From: Gnetum montanum
Lineage: Eukaryota > Streptophyta > Gnetopsida > Gnetales > Gnetaceae
Length of the DNA: 64,000 nt
Assembly: GCA_015680685.1 (NCBI GenBank)
Contig: MNCI01022583.1
Location: forward strand, 569,335 to 633,334
Reading direction: 5' to 3'
The notes below the pieces were generated by a model. The model made no database searches and was not told the DNA's origin. It worked only from the letters and a program-made list of their open reading frames with translations. Made by a program: the position numbers and the translations under genes. Positions 34,931-47,550 of the stretch are shown in pieces. Numbering within the stretch: position 1 is the first letter of the stretch; every line of letters begins with the position of its first letter.

Positions 34931-37302
34931 CCCAGTTTGAATCAAGAACTAATAAGTGCATTTTCACTTTTATATTTTATATTTTTTTTATCATTTTTAT
35001 TTTTTTAACATTTTCTTATTTCCTCAAAATTTCCTATTCTCAATAAATTTTCCATTTCTTGTTATTTTTCTTTTCTTTTCTCTTCTTGAGTAATTTCCTT
35101 TGTGTTTTATGGACATTTACTATGTTTTTGTTAATAATGTTGTTAGTCATGATGTAGAAATCAACACCATGTGTTGGATTTTTGTCCTATTATATTAAGA
35201 TGTTTGGATAAATAATTGTATAAGGTAATGAGGCTACATCATCCATCCCTCCAATTTCTATAAATAAGAGATCTTTATCATGCAAGAAATATGGTTCTTC
35301 TAATATGAAACTAAAATTAATTCATGATCATTATGCTTTAAAGAAAAGGAAAAGGACCAAAAGGAAATGGAAAAGGATATGACATTAAGGGAATTTGATA
35401 ATTGTTTGAACTTTCTTTATGGTTATTACTACTTCATGTGCTTATATCATTACTCAATGTTTTAATTTTGAGGGAATCATGTTCTCAAAAAGTGTTACCT
35501 TGCCATGTCATTGGAAAGTCATGTTACCCATCCCTAAAGCTAGTTTTCTAACAAGAGAAGCACAAGTCATTCATCAATTAATTAATTCACAAAAGAAACT
35601 AATTCTTGGGGTACCATTGGAAAGACATCTTACCCATGCCTAAAGATAGATTACTTCTAGGAATCCTAAAGGTCTCTTAGACTAGTCTTATTATGTGACT
35701 AGAAAGACATGTTATCCATGACTAAAGGTACTCCTATGATGGAATTAACATTGGCTATGGGGCTAGAAAGACATGTTACCCATGCTTGAAGGCATCCCTC
35801 TAACAAATGATAAATTTTCCTAAATTTTACCATTGAAGTAATTAATTAATCAAAATTGCTTTTTTTTATTGAGTAGTGATGTTTTTGTATGGTTGTGGTG
35901 GTCCTATGGTGGTAAGTTTAGGATAATGCAATGCGATGTCACTAGCAAAGGTATGAACTTGGTTTGAAAATTGGACAAATAGGTATGATGATAATCTTAA
36001 TCAAAGTTGACACAAGAACCTATTGTGAACATGATAAGGTATCTTACATCCTTAACTTTGCAATCCTTTCTCATGCCATTATTCACGTCACTATCACATG
36101 TGAGTATGTACCTAATGGTTTTGTAAGGTATAGTGTAAGATTCCAACTAAGATAGATGTGCATTGTTTGGAACAAAGGCCTGATTCATATTTAACTTCTA
36201 GTGTGCCCATAGACATCTATAGGAGTGGTTATGCAAGGACATTATGATAAGAGCTTACTTTGGGGAGGATCCAATTACATGAATTTTGTTGATCATTACT
36301 CTAAATTGAAACTACACATTGTCAAAGATATTATGGATAAATTTTCAAAATTTATGCATGATTTTGGAACTACTCATTCATTTTGATTAATTTTTAATTC
36401 TTTTAGATTAAAGTATCCTTCAAATTCAATATTTCTTGGCCATTTTTAAACATCATAATTTTCAATATTTTGATGTATTTGCAATATCTTGTGAACTAGA
36501 CCTTTGATTTCAATTGTTAGAAAACTTTTAAGTTCTCAAAGTTGAGCTCATCAGTCATGGGGGTTATTGATGTGATTTTTGAAAATTTTCCAACATCCCA
36601 TTTTGAATATTATGGTAACTAATAGTAAAAATAATCAAAATAACTTAAACAACTTGATGATTTTAGTTACCCTAGAGTATTGGAAACATTATTTCATAAT
36701 CATCTTGATCCTAAATGTTGAATTTTTAAAAAATTTAAGCTAAGGATTCAGAAAGGATTAATCATTAAAGAGAAATTTCCAAAACTAATGTTGATCCTTT
36801 AGCAATTCTAGATGATGTCAAAAGGAATACCTAAGATTGAAGGCCTTTCACAAGACAAGGAAAAGAGAACAAGAGGAGGATAGAGGAGGACATTCCCATA
36901 GAAAAATAGCATATAGAAGAATTAAAGCTCAAACAATGCAAGTTCACTAGCTAGAAGTTCATGAGTTGATGAGGAGAAGTTTTAGTCCATCATTTAAAAA
37001 GTTTGCATAAAAAGGAAAGTTCCAACATAACAACCAAGGTTGGAAAAACCACCACCACTAACAACAACATAAAGATTCATTATCAACAAATTTTTGAAGA
37101 CTTTTAAAATTTTTATAAACTTTGACATTTGTCTAGTTTTTTTATTATTTGGTAATATATCCACTCAAATAAAATTTTGCAATGTGACATTCAAATTTGA
37201 TAATGTCAATCAATGTAATCTTAGTAACCCCATAATTTTTGTAATGGAACTTTGTCAATTTTATATAACTCAAGGATGAGTTTTTAGTAAGTCATAGGGG
37301 TA
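34931..37302 (+). other. post-integrase-type block of element B with a four-fold motif
   Basis: Non-coding apart from short degraded pieces. The motif GAAAGACATGTTACCCATGC is present four times with variation (about 35512-35540, 35618-35645, 35701-35729, 35765-35794); A, C, D and E each have it once. The last 500 bp (36780-37080) contain a decayed coding-like stretch also found in E (59700-60060). It ends in the polypurine tract GTCATAGGGGTA. Confidence 0.65.
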
Positions 37303-38299
37303 TGATGAAGCATCATTTATCAAGTATATCAATCAGCTATGATATCAAAGATGCTATATTATAGCTGTTATGTCACATCTACATCAGTGCATCACTATTG
37401 ATGCATCTCAGTTGGCTACTTCATTAGAGATGCTATGTCACATCTACTATATCATAGTTGCACCAACACATATATGTGTCAATCATCCTTATTGATGTAG
37501 CTTGCGATATGCCAATGCGTATGCATCAAGGTAATCTTCTTGTTTGCATTTAAATATGCAAGCATCTGATATGTATTTATCGTGATTTGGTCAATAGTGT
37601 GCTAAAACTCTTGTAGTTTTCTTTCATAATCTTAGTAAATAGTTAGTGAGTTTCTGCATCATGGATTTGAATTAAATGTATGATGTATTATTTGAGTGTC
37701 ATTATACCTAGACATAATCCATGACCAGCAATAAGATTGAGATTGATTAAAGTTCATTGTAGCACTTTGATTTAGCATAGATTTACTTTTTAATGCAATT
37801 TTCTTTCTATGTATTTAGTTAATATTTATATTGTCATGCATATTAATCAACTGTAGAATGAGCACCACTAGTTTTGAGTGTAAACATGTATTCGCTTGGT
37901 AATCCCAGTAGTGTTATTATTTGGTTTGCCTAATACTTGGTAATCCTAGCAGTAGGTATGTGAGTTCAAGATGTGTACAACAAGCTAGGAATGAACACTC
38001 ATCATCCTTAGGATAGTTTAAGATTTATCTTCTTGCCATCAATTAGATTAAATTATTAATTTTATGTTATTATTTAGTTTAGTTCAAGTCTCTAACAACA
38101 TCAATAAATCATAAGCCCCTCTTTGGACTAAATCATACATGATAGAGCTACCACTAGTCTAAGTGAGTAGACAACAACATGTGATTAATACTTAACAATC
38201 TAGATGTCACACTAGTCCCATTTATAGAATTTAACTGGATTATGCATGAACACTTGTGATTTTTATGGATAGGCATAGGGGGAAACTCGCCACTCATTA
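37303..38299 (+). repeat. 3' LTR of element B
   Basis: TGATGAAGCATC...CACTCATTA, 997 bp. The terminal CA is mutated to TA. It pairs with 31284-32191. Confidence 0.88.
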
Positions 38300-38304
38300 C
38301 TTAG

Positions 38305-39211
38305 TATAGTTTTTGATAACATGATTGATAAATCACAAAATGGGCTACATTGACGTGCATGTATCGTCACATCCTTGTCGATGCATGATTTGATGTATCA
38401 ACACATATGCATTGACATGGCATCTATTTATGCCTATACAAATGCATACACCCACCACATTTATGGCATTGTTAAATCAATAGAGTAGGTGGGTTCTTGC
38501 AGATTGATTTCATAAAGTTAGAATATTTTCTAAGTGCTCATAGTAGGAGTCAATAGTACGGATTCTAATTTGAGCATCAATGTACCTGAACACTTCAATG
38601 TGTTGGTGATGAAGATGAGATTATTCAATGTGTTGGTGATAAAGATGAGGTTCTTAAAATACCTTGTAGCACTTAGAATAGAATAGATTTAATGTCCATG
38701 CAATTTTCTTTTCATGTACTTAGTTAATATTTATATTTCCATGCATGATAATTAATCAGAAAAATGAGCGTGACTAGTTTCAAATGTAAACACATGTTTG
38801 ATTGGTAATCCTAGTAGCGTTATTGCTTGGTTTTCCTAGTAGCATAACACTTGGTAATCTTAGTAGTGGATACATAAGTTCAAGATGTGTATGAAAAGCT
38901 AGGAATAGACACTCATTGCCCTTAGGCTAGTTTAGGATTTATCTTCTTCTTGTTAATTAGATTAAATAATTAATTTCTATAATATAATTAAGATTAGTTT
39001 AAGATTGTAACAGCATCAATAATCATATGCCTCACTTTGGACTAAACCATATGTGACAAGCTACCACTAGTCCAAGTGGGAAGACAACATCCTATGGTCA
39101 ATGCTTAACAATCTAGATGCCAAACTAGTTCCATCCATGGAATTTGACTAGATTGCACATGAACGCTTGTAATTCATATGGTTAGGCGTAGGGGGTACTC
39201 GTTGCTCATCA
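38305..39211 (+). repeat. 5' LTR of element C (right part, after insertion of B)
   Basis: Begins within U3, with TTGACGTGCATG, GTCGATGCATGATTTGATG and a TATTTATGCC-like TATA region (about 38425). It has a 30-bp tandem duplication in R (38594-38623 and 38624-38653) and iterated U5 motifs, and ends GTTGCTCATCA at 39211. The missing left end lies before element B. Confidence 0.8.
38594..38653 (+). repeat. 30-bp tandem duplication in the LTR of C
   Basis: TTCAATGTGTTGGTGAT(G/A)AAGATGAG... occurs twice in a row. The unit includes the segment where the other LTRs have their AATAAAGATGAG polyadenylation-type signal. Confidence 0.8.
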
Positions 39212-39212
39212 T

Positions 39213-39230
39213 TGGCACTGTTTTCAAGGA
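39213..39230 (+). promoter_or_regulatory. primer binding site of element C
   Basis: TGGCACTGTTTTCAAGGA after the LTR, tRNA-Asp type. Confidence 0.75.
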
Positions 39231-39343
39231 TGGTGCTAATTATCTAGATTAGTTACATTATAAATAATCATTGCAAAAATATTAATGATCTATCTTTTAG
39301 AAAACATTAATATTTTAATTCACACATGTTATCAAATAATACC

Positions 39344-40512
39344 ATGTCTTCTTTACATAGGGACAAGAATACATCACATGATGAAAACACTTGTAGAGAA
39401 ATGATAGGATCTATACTGAAGAGAATTGGGGTGAACAACCTAAGTAAGGATTTCATATGCTCATTTAGATCCTTACTACACTTAAAGACTACGTTCAAGT
39501 AACGTAGAAAATCCTAGAGGAGATGGAGTAAGTCTTAGAATAAGAAGGTTTTCAAGGCCTAAGACCTCCTTTAAACATAGACAAGATAAATTAAGGGATC
39601 ATGAGGGGAGATATAAGAGCCATGGAAATTCTTCTAGTTCCCCATCTTTTTCTTCCTCTTCAACATTTAGTTTTGATGAAGATGAAAATAGGTATAGAGA
39701 TAGAGCTTCACTAAGGGGTCAGGATAAAAATAGAAATAGAATGCAAAGGCAGGATGAAAAACATCAAAGTGAGAATAGATGATATCATCACTATCACATA
39801 AATAGAAATAGAGATTATCACCATGACATGTCTAATGTAGATGAACCCTTGTTAGCTACTAAGGCCATGACACAGATTAGGGAGGGAGTTCAAATATCTA
39901 AAAGGCATCAAAGGGAAAGCCGCATCAAATGGCTTGATATGAAAAACATTCCTAAATTTAAGGGAGGATATAATTATGATCCATAACATCATTTATAAGC
40001 CTTCCATGATGCCTGTGCCTTGGAAAATATCAAAAGTAAGTTAAAAAAGCTTAAGCTCTTTCCAAGAACACTAATAAATGAAGCTAACAATTGGTATAGA
40101 TTTTTTTAACCAAATTTAATCCATCAGTGATTCACAATACTGAAACTCTTCAACAAATAATACTAGACCTATGTGAGAGTGTCCAACTTGAGAAAAAAAA
40201 ATCCAATGATAGAAGTAAAGAAAAACATGAATCCTTGGGGATAGGTTTACATAGATACTATTCTCTACTACATAGATGTCTAGGCCATGATTTTTCTCAA
40301 AAAGAGTAGCTTTTCCACATCAAAGATGGGCTTCATAATGAATGAGGGAGACCCTTAGGATTTATGCCCAAGGTCAATTATCCAAATTGAAAGTCCATCA
40401 GATACAAAGGTTAGTTGAGCAAGTGGCAAAAGAAGAAGGAGAGCTATGTAAATGAGAAAATGTATAGGGATATAACTAGGACCTAACTCTTCAAAAGAAG
40501 GGGGTCCATATC
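39344..40512 (+). pseudogene. gag of element C, 5' part
   Basis: ATG 39344 (MSSLHR). Like B and E it has an Arg/Ser-rich segment (39510-39760) and then the capsid-like block (AFHDACALENIKSKLKK, about 39995-40050) and GLHRYYSLLHRCLGHDFSQKE (about 40244-40309). Many stops. It is interrupted at 40512 by element E, and gag resumes at 61358. Confidence 0.78.
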
Positions 40513-41613
40513 TTATGAAGCATGAAATGGCTAATACGTCACATCTATGATGTCATAGATGCTACATCGCATTTATGATGTTGTAGATGCGATGTTGCAT
40601 GGGTGTTGTAGCATCCCCTACTACAATGCTTCATCCCATCATACAATGCCTTTGCAATGTTGTAAATGTGATGTCGCAATTATAATAAATGCTTATAAAT
40701 ATAATACTCTTGCCATGTATTGGACACCTTTTGGTCACTTTGGTAGCTAAACTCTTGCAGTTTTGTTTTGTGATTTTAGCAAATAGTCAGTGAGTGCTTG
40801 TACTGTGAATTTAAGTAAGTTGTATGACATCTTATTTGTGTGGAAATGTACCTAGACACATTCCATGAATGATAAAAAGATCAAAATTGATTCATATTCA
40901 TTACAACACTTTGATTTAGAATAGATTTACTTTTGATGCTCTTAGTTAATGTTTGCTTTTCATGAACGTAGTTAATATTAATTAGTTGGCAGAATGAGTG
41001 ACCAATTTTGAGCATAAATAGATATTCACTTGGTAATCCTAGTAGTGTTATTTCTTGGTTTGCCTAGTAGGATACCTCTTGGTAATCCCAGTAGTGGGTA
41101 CGTGGGTTTAGGACATGTGCAGCAAGCTGGGAATAGACACTCATCGCCCCTAGGCTAATTAATTACAACACATAAGTATGACTACCTCGAGCACCCTGTT
41201 GATGCTTGGTAATCCCCGTAGTGTTATCACTTAGTTCACCTAGTAGCCTAACACTTGATAACCTAATAGCATCATAACAAGTTTAGAATGTGCATGGAAG
41301 ATGGGCCTAGATGCTTATGTTAGGAAGTAGATTAAGACATATGATAGTTAATTAGATTAATTCATAATTAATTACTTTTTCTCACTTTTAGGTTAATAAA
41401 AATAAAATATAAAATCTATAAAAATCATATGCCTCACTTTGGACTAAGCCATATGTGACCAAGCTTTCCCTTGTCCAAGCAAGACGACAACAACCTGCAA
41501 CCAATTCTTAATAATCTATATTTCATACTAGTTCCATATATAGAATCAACCAAATTGCATGTGAATGCTCATGATTCATATGGTGAGGCATAGAGGGTAC
41601 TTTCTTCTCATCA
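40513..41613 (+). repeat. 5' LTR of element E (chimeric)
   Basis: TTATGAAGCATG...CTTCTCATCA, 1101 bp. The U3 has the inverted repeat ATCTATGA-TG-TCATAGAT (about 40543-40560), the long arms ACATCGCATTTA / TAGATGCGATGT (about 40563-40595) and a TATAAATATAA box near 40694. The U5 segment is present twice in succession: a B/C-like version (about 41030-41160) and an A/D-like version (about 41165-41340). Confidence 0.87.
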
Positions 41614-41614
41614 T

Positions 41615-41632
41615 TGGTGCCATTTTTGAGGA
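41615..41632 (+). promoter_or_regulatory. primer binding site of element E
   Basis: TGGTGCCATTTTTGAGGA, tRNA-Asp type. Confidence 0.75.
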
Positions 41633-41755
41633 TGATGCTAGTTATCTAGATTAGTTATATTATAAATGATCACTGTAAAAGTATTAGTGATTTATCTTTT
41701 TGAAAATATTAATATTTTAAGTTACATACATTATTAATTAAAAACATGTCTTCTT

Positions 41756-43560
41756 CACATAGAGCTAATAATTCATCACATGATGAGAGCATTAGTAGGA
41801 AAAATGGTAGGAACTATATTGAAGAGAATTGGAGTGAACAACCACAAGTAGGAACTATGTTTAACTAGCATAGACAACCCTAGAGGGGATGGAGTAGGTC
41901 CTAGAACAAGGAGGACCTCAAGGCTTAGGAACCTAGTGAGAGATATAGGAGCCATGGCAATTCTCCTAGTTCACCATCATTCTATTCCTCTTCCTCTTCC
42001 ACATTTAGTTCTGACGAAGATGAATGTAGGTATAGAAATAGGGATCAAAATGAAGATAGGAGTAGAAATAGATAAGATCATTGACATGAGCATGAACAAG
42101 ATCATCATAACTAGACAACTAGAAATAGAAATTATCACCATTACATGTCTAATGATGATGAACCCTTGTTGGCTACTAGGAGCATGATGCAAAAAATGGA
42201 AGCAGTAGAATACCCCACAGACATTAATGGAAAATTTGCACCAAAAGGCTTGATATGAATAACATTCATAATTTTGTGAGAGGCTATAATTCCGATCAAC
42301 AACATCACTTACAAGCCTTCCATGATGCCGGTGCCTTGTAGAATAGTGAGAGTGAGTGGCAAAAGGTTAAGCTCTTTTGTAGAATATCAATAGAAGAAGT
42401 TAAAGTTGGTATGAATCGTTGGGACTAGATTTGATCCATTGGTGGTCAACAATGCTTGAGCTCTTCAATGAAAAATACTAAACCTATGAGAAAGTATTTG
42501 ACTAAAATGGAAGCAAAAAAATCATGAATCCTTGGATATGGCCTTGGACCAATACTATTCTCTACTATATAGATGTCTAGGCCATGGTTTTTCTTGAAAA
42601 GAGCAACTTCTTGACATCATAGATGGGCTCTATAACAAAATAAGGAAGATTGTTGGGATCTATGTCCAACAACAATTATCAAAGCTAAGAGTCCATAAGA
42701 TACAAAGGCTGATAGAATAGGTGGAAAAAGAAGAAGGAAAGTTATGTAAAAAGGAGAGTGATGAGGAATATGACTAGAATTTAACACTTAAAAAAAGAGG
42801 TAGTTCTTGATGAGTTGATTTCACAACAAACCTTGCTAATACAAAATTTTATCCCTAATATTGAGGCATGGTTAGATAAGATATGGGGATTGATGAATGA
42901 AAAAGTTACAACTTACTGGAAAATCATAGAGGAGAAGGTAGAGAAAAAAGGATAATGTGATCAAAATCAAAAGAGGAAAAAGAAAAATGAAATGGGTAGG
43001 AACACTTATCAACAAAAAGGAAAAGTATCTATATTAGAAGAGGTTATAGACTCCAATACAAAAGAGGATGATGGATGTGACATTTGCCACTATGAATTTC
43101 CAAAGGGCTATTGCCCAGTTATGTTACATCTACAAAAGTTTGGGGCTTTTTCTTTAAATCCTAGGTTTGTAGAAAAAAAAAAGTCTAGGAGATTACCTTA
43201 TCCACAAGGTAATTATAGATAATCCTACAACCAACCACACTATCCTAGTGGGACTTTCTATCAATATCAAAACTACTGTCATCCACAATGGCAAATCCCA
43301 CAATCATGGGGGAGGCCATCAATGATCAAACACTATCCTTATTACCAGTTGGACCCATACGAATATTATGTTCAACAAACTATTTATCCAACTAGTTCTA
43401 CTTACTCTACCTTAAATCACTACTACCGCTCTCCTGAATATCATCAACCCATAACATCTCCTGTGGAAGCACCATCTCATACCTCTTATTCCTCATCACA
43501 TCATCATCACTCTCATACTTCCCTCCATCATATGTCACCTTCAAAAGTATAGGAACAATT
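41756..43560 (+). pseudogene. gag of element E (broken)
   Basis: ATG 41756 (MSSSHRANNSSHDES). It has an Arg/Ser-rich segment, then the capsid-like block (about 42300-42420), a coiled-coil-like segment (42840-42960) and an open stretch 42992-43222 with the zinc-knuckle-like CDICHYEFPKGYC (His replaced by Phe) and LHLQKFGAFSLNPR. The Tyr/Pro/His-rich tail is open at 43322-43552 (PYYQLDPYEYYVQQ ... HTSYSSSHHHHSH). It ends TAG near 43550. Confidence 0.82.
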
Positions 43561-44022
43561 GGCACCACAACATTAATAAAAGAATGCCACTTATGTTGTG
43601 AACATACAAGTAAATGATAACATTAGTAGATCTCATCAAAATTTTCAGAAATGTTTTTTCTTTAGGATAGTTTCCACACATAAAAATAAGACTTGAAGAC
43701 CTACTAGCTCATAAGAACTAACAAAATATAATCTAGTGTAGCACCCTTCATCAAAAAAATAATTTCTCCTAATCCTACACAAAAGCCAACAACCAACATC
43801 AGTCCAACACAAAACCTAAGGGATGAGCCTATCATTATGGAGAGACAGAAAATTACATGCATTACCAATAATGATAAAGGATATAGTTGTGGGTTGGAAG
43901 TTCAAAATGTCAACACGATTCCTATATTGAACCACAACAAACATAAGGAACAAATGTGTGTCCAAAGCCAAGTCTACATAATAGCCACTAAATGAAGAGA
44001 CATCCAGTGGCTCAAAAATAAG
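43561..44022 (+). pseudogene. protease-RT linker remnant of element E, left of D
   Basis: Degraded sequence matching B (34301-34700), including ITNNDKGYSCGLEVQ-like text (about 43860-43905) and CVQSQVYIIATK (about 43955-43992). It is interrupted at 44022 by element D and continues at 57295 with the pol-deletion junction. Confidence 0.6.
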
Positions 44023-44937
44023 TAATGAGTAATGTTCTATCAATTGTGTTGATGAAACCTCATTGATGTGGCCTCATTGTCTAGGCCTCATCGACGAGGC
44101 CTAGTTGATACATCATATCATGCATTGACGTGGCCTCGTTGATCTAGTGTCTATAGTCAGCTATAAATACACATGTACAACTACATTTATGGGGAGTAGA
44201 TATTGTAGTTGTAGTGGAGCTCTTGCATTTTTTCCATTTGAAAGTTAGAATTTTTTCTTCAAGTGCCTATAGTAGGAGTCATTGAGCATACAAATATTTA
44301 TTCAAGCATTGTTGTACTTGAGCACGGCAGTGTGTGCAGTAATAAAGATGAGCTTTTTGATAAACCTTGCAGCACTTTGGATAGATTAGCTGTTTCATTT
44401 ATGCATTTAATGTTTTTAGTTATTTATTAATTTTTTAATTAGTTATTAATTATTTTCCAATTATTACATTAATAAAGCAATTAAGCTAAATAGATTACAC
44501 ACATAAGTACGATCGCTTCAAGCATAACATGTATTCTCTTGATAATCCCAACAATGTTATTGCTTGGTACACCTAGTAGCATAGCACTTGGTCACCCAAC
44601 ATTGATACATGGGTTTAGGATGTGTACGGAAAGTGGGATTAGATGCTTATGTTAGGATTATCTAAATGCTAGTTAGTTAATCAAATTCCTTTTATCTACA
44701 TTTGAGAAACAATTTATAAAACAAAAAATTATAAAAATCAGATGCCTCAGTTATACTTAATCATACCAACGAACATCACAAGTGTAATTGGGAAGACAAT
44801 GATTGACCTTAAGGCTAGATTTACTCCATAAAGGACTCATGCACCGGAAATGATAAAGTCCATGAAATTTAACTGGATCACACATAAACACTTTGTGATT
44901 CATATGGTTAGGCATAGGGGTACCTTGCCGCTCATCA
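44023..44937 (+). repeat. 5' LTR of element D
   Basis: TAATGAGTAATG (TG mutated to TA)...GCTCATCA, 915 bp. The U3 has the palindrome CTAGGCCTC-ATCGAC-GAGGCCTAG (44081-44104), a TATAAATA box (44162-44169), a polyadenylation-type AATAAAGATGAGC (about 44340) and iterated U5 motifs. Confidence 0.92.
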
Positions 44938-44938
44938 T

Positions 44939-44957
44939 TGACACCATTCTCAGGGAC
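44939..44957 (+). promoter_or_regulatory. primer binding site of element D
   Basis: TGACACCATTCTCAGGGAC after the LTR, tRNA-Asp type with changes. Confidence 0.75.
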
Positions 44958-45092
44958 TTTGTTTGTGGAACATGTACTATTTAGGTCTCTGTGAATACCA
45001 TTAATATCGTTGTATGAACATCAAGGTCAATATCATTCCCACTATACATAGAATTATAAAAGCACATTGATAATTTTATTTTGTTTTGCAAA

Positions 45093-47550
45093 ATGTCTTC
45101 TTCTTGTCGCAAGCACGCAAATACCAAACTACCAGTTCCACAAGAATGCAAGGTGATATACACTCATCCAGATGAGTTTGTACGAAAATTCACCTTCATC
45201 CTACATCAGGATGAATAGTTGTGATGGTGTGATATGGAGGGAAACGTTGTCTTGCCCCCCGATTGATCTGTGCCTAGGATGCTATTCAAAACCCTTAAGA
45301 AGTTAGACATAGCATATCTCCACAAAGAATACGTTGTGATGGATATGACACTCGAAACCACTATCCCATTGAAAAACAATGTAAATGAGATCCATGTTAG
45401 GAGAAACTACATGAAGTTACAAAGGGAAAACATTGCACCAATCCCTTATTCCTACTAAATCAAGATGACATTGAGGATCCTCCTATTGAAGGTTCTCAAC
45501 ATGAAGATTCTCCACCCTTGCAACTGATGGCAAGGGTGTGAACTTGACCCTGCGATCCACTATTCATAAATTGGGTTCAAGAAAGAGTGATAGCTAAGGT
45601 AGGGATTTAGGTAAACATTGAAACAACAAGGGATCTAAGGATGCTAATCATAATAAGTGTAAGAGTGGTGGTGGACACTGTAGTGGCAATGACGATCCAC
45701 CTTCTTCTTCTTCATCCTATTCCAAACATTCCTCTTCATCTAATGGTTCTCATGGAAACCACCATAGAAACAACCATGATGAAGGTGATTAAGAAAACAA
45801 CAATGACCATGACAGCCACCAAAATCGAAGGGATGGCTGAAACCATCATTGATGTCATAGACACAACGATGATGATGAACTTCTATTGGTGACTCAAAGT
45901 ATGCTCAACATTGCGAAGGTAGTGAAGATCCCAATGAGGTAGATGAAGGATAGTTGGATCAAGTGCCTAGACATGAACAATATCCCAAGATTTGAAGGGG
46001 CATACAACTCTAGTCCACAAACACATATACAAGATTTTCAAGATGCCTGTAACTTATAGATCATAGAGAATGAATGGCAGAAACTCAAGCTTTTTCCAAG
46101 GACACTCATTAATAAAGTTGAAAGTTGGTACCAATCCTTAGAGTCAAAATCTATCCATACATGGAGTACCATGTTAGAGCTATTCAATGATAAATACCAT
46201 ATGTATTCTAGAGTATCTAATTTAAGAAGGAAAATTCAAGGTTGGAAACAAGGAGCACATGAACCCTTAGATGCCACCATTGGCTGATACTATTCACTTC
46301 TACATCGATGCCCTGGCCATGGTTATTCTCAGAGAGAACAACTTTTCCACTTCATAGATGGGCTTAGAGTAGAAACAAGAAGAACCCTTGGGGTGTATGC
46401 CCAAGAAAGATTGTTTGAATTGAGATCTCATTAGATCTAGAGGCTAATTGAGTAGGTAGCAAAAGAATAAGGTGAGCTATGAAAAAGGGAAAGTGTTGAA
46501 GAGTATAATAGGAACTCATCCATTAGAAAATGAGAGGTTTGATTTTGTGATGAGGAGGAATCACCACTTGATGAAGTGGTGAACAGAACGACCTTGCCCA
46601 TTCAAAAATCTATTTATGATATTTTGGCCAAGGTTGACAAGTTATGGGACTCTTTGGATGAAAAATTTTATATCACTTTAAAGATTGCTGAAGAAGCCAA
46701 AGAGCAAAATAGTGATCATAATCATAGGAGGCAAAAAGAAGCTGAACATGCCTACCAAAGAGGTAAGGGCAAAGTTGTTGCTGTAGAGGAAATTGTGGAG
46801 TCTAACTCTAATGATGAAACTAAATGTGACATATGCCAATACAAATATTCAAAGGTATGTTGCCCTATGGTGCCACACTTACAAGAGTCTAGAGTGTACG
46901 CATTGAATCCTCACTTAGCACGTAGGCAAGCTCCAAGAAGATTGCCTTACCCTCAAGGTAGTCCAAGTTAGTTCCACTAGCAACAATAAGGTTACTACCC
47001 AAGTGGAACTCCTCCACAATCATACGAACAATACCAATAGTGGTATCAACCACAATCATGGGGAATGTCATCAAAAAGGTAGCAGTACCCTTATAGGCAA
47101 CCATATCCATATAGGTACTATGTTCAACAGTCCATCTCCCTTAGAAGCTCTGCAAGTCATACATCATTCCAACATCACTACTACCCTCCAAAGTACCATC
47201 AAACACATTCACTATCTACTTAAAGGAAAAATCCATATCTGTATCCTTCTCATCCTATGCATCCCTCTACACATACACCTCCACGTTCAACCCAGTTACC
47301 TCTTGCTTCATCTAGGCAGGGTGAGATTCCTCCATAGCCACAACAAAAAAATGCTACAAGGGTTGTACACTCACAAATAGTTTTTCAGCCAAGTGGTCCA
47401 AACAATCGATCAAGGAGAAGACATTTCTTCTAGTCCAATAGTCCTCTTTAGCCCTCACAACTTGCTCCGGCTAATCATCCTGCATTTCTAGCACCCTCAT
47501 CCTTTACATCAAATACCTTTGAGTTCCCTTCAAACCAAGTGCCACCTAGG
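45093..47550 (+). pseudogene. gag of element D (broken)
   Basis: ATG 45093. N-terminal block LPVPQECKVIYTHPDEFV (about 45129-45182); YMKLQREN (about 45410); Ser-rich stretch (45700-45755); capsid-like block with WQKLKLF, SWYQSLESKS (about 46075-46155) and LELFNDKYH; SQREQLFHFIDGL (about 46327-46365). An open 131-codon stretch (46576-46971) holds YDILAKVDKLWDSLDEKF, a coiled-coil-like part and the zinc-knuckle-like CDICQYKYSKVCC (His to Tyr), then ALNPHLARRQAPRRLPYPQG. A Tyr/Gln/Pro-rich tail follows (47000-47400). Stops are largely TAG or TGA where A has CAG or TGG, and vice versa. Confidence 0.86.

Larger units (their letters stand above)
31284..38299 (+). mobile_element. element B: gag-only Ty3/gypsy element in the 5' LTR of C, duplication CTTAG
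   Basis: 7.0 kb. The flanking bases 31279-31283 and 38300-38304 are both CTTAG. The LTRs are 31284-32191 and 37303-38299. Inside are a tRNA-Asp-type primer site, gag, a short protease-linker remnant, a post-integrase-type non-coding block and a polypurine tract (CATAGGGGTA). No RT, RNase H or integrase is present. Confidence 0.9.

Noticed and set aside
47003-47380. 125-codon plus-strand ORF
   Set aside because: Out-of-frame reading of the Tyr/Gln/Pro-rich gag tail of element D.
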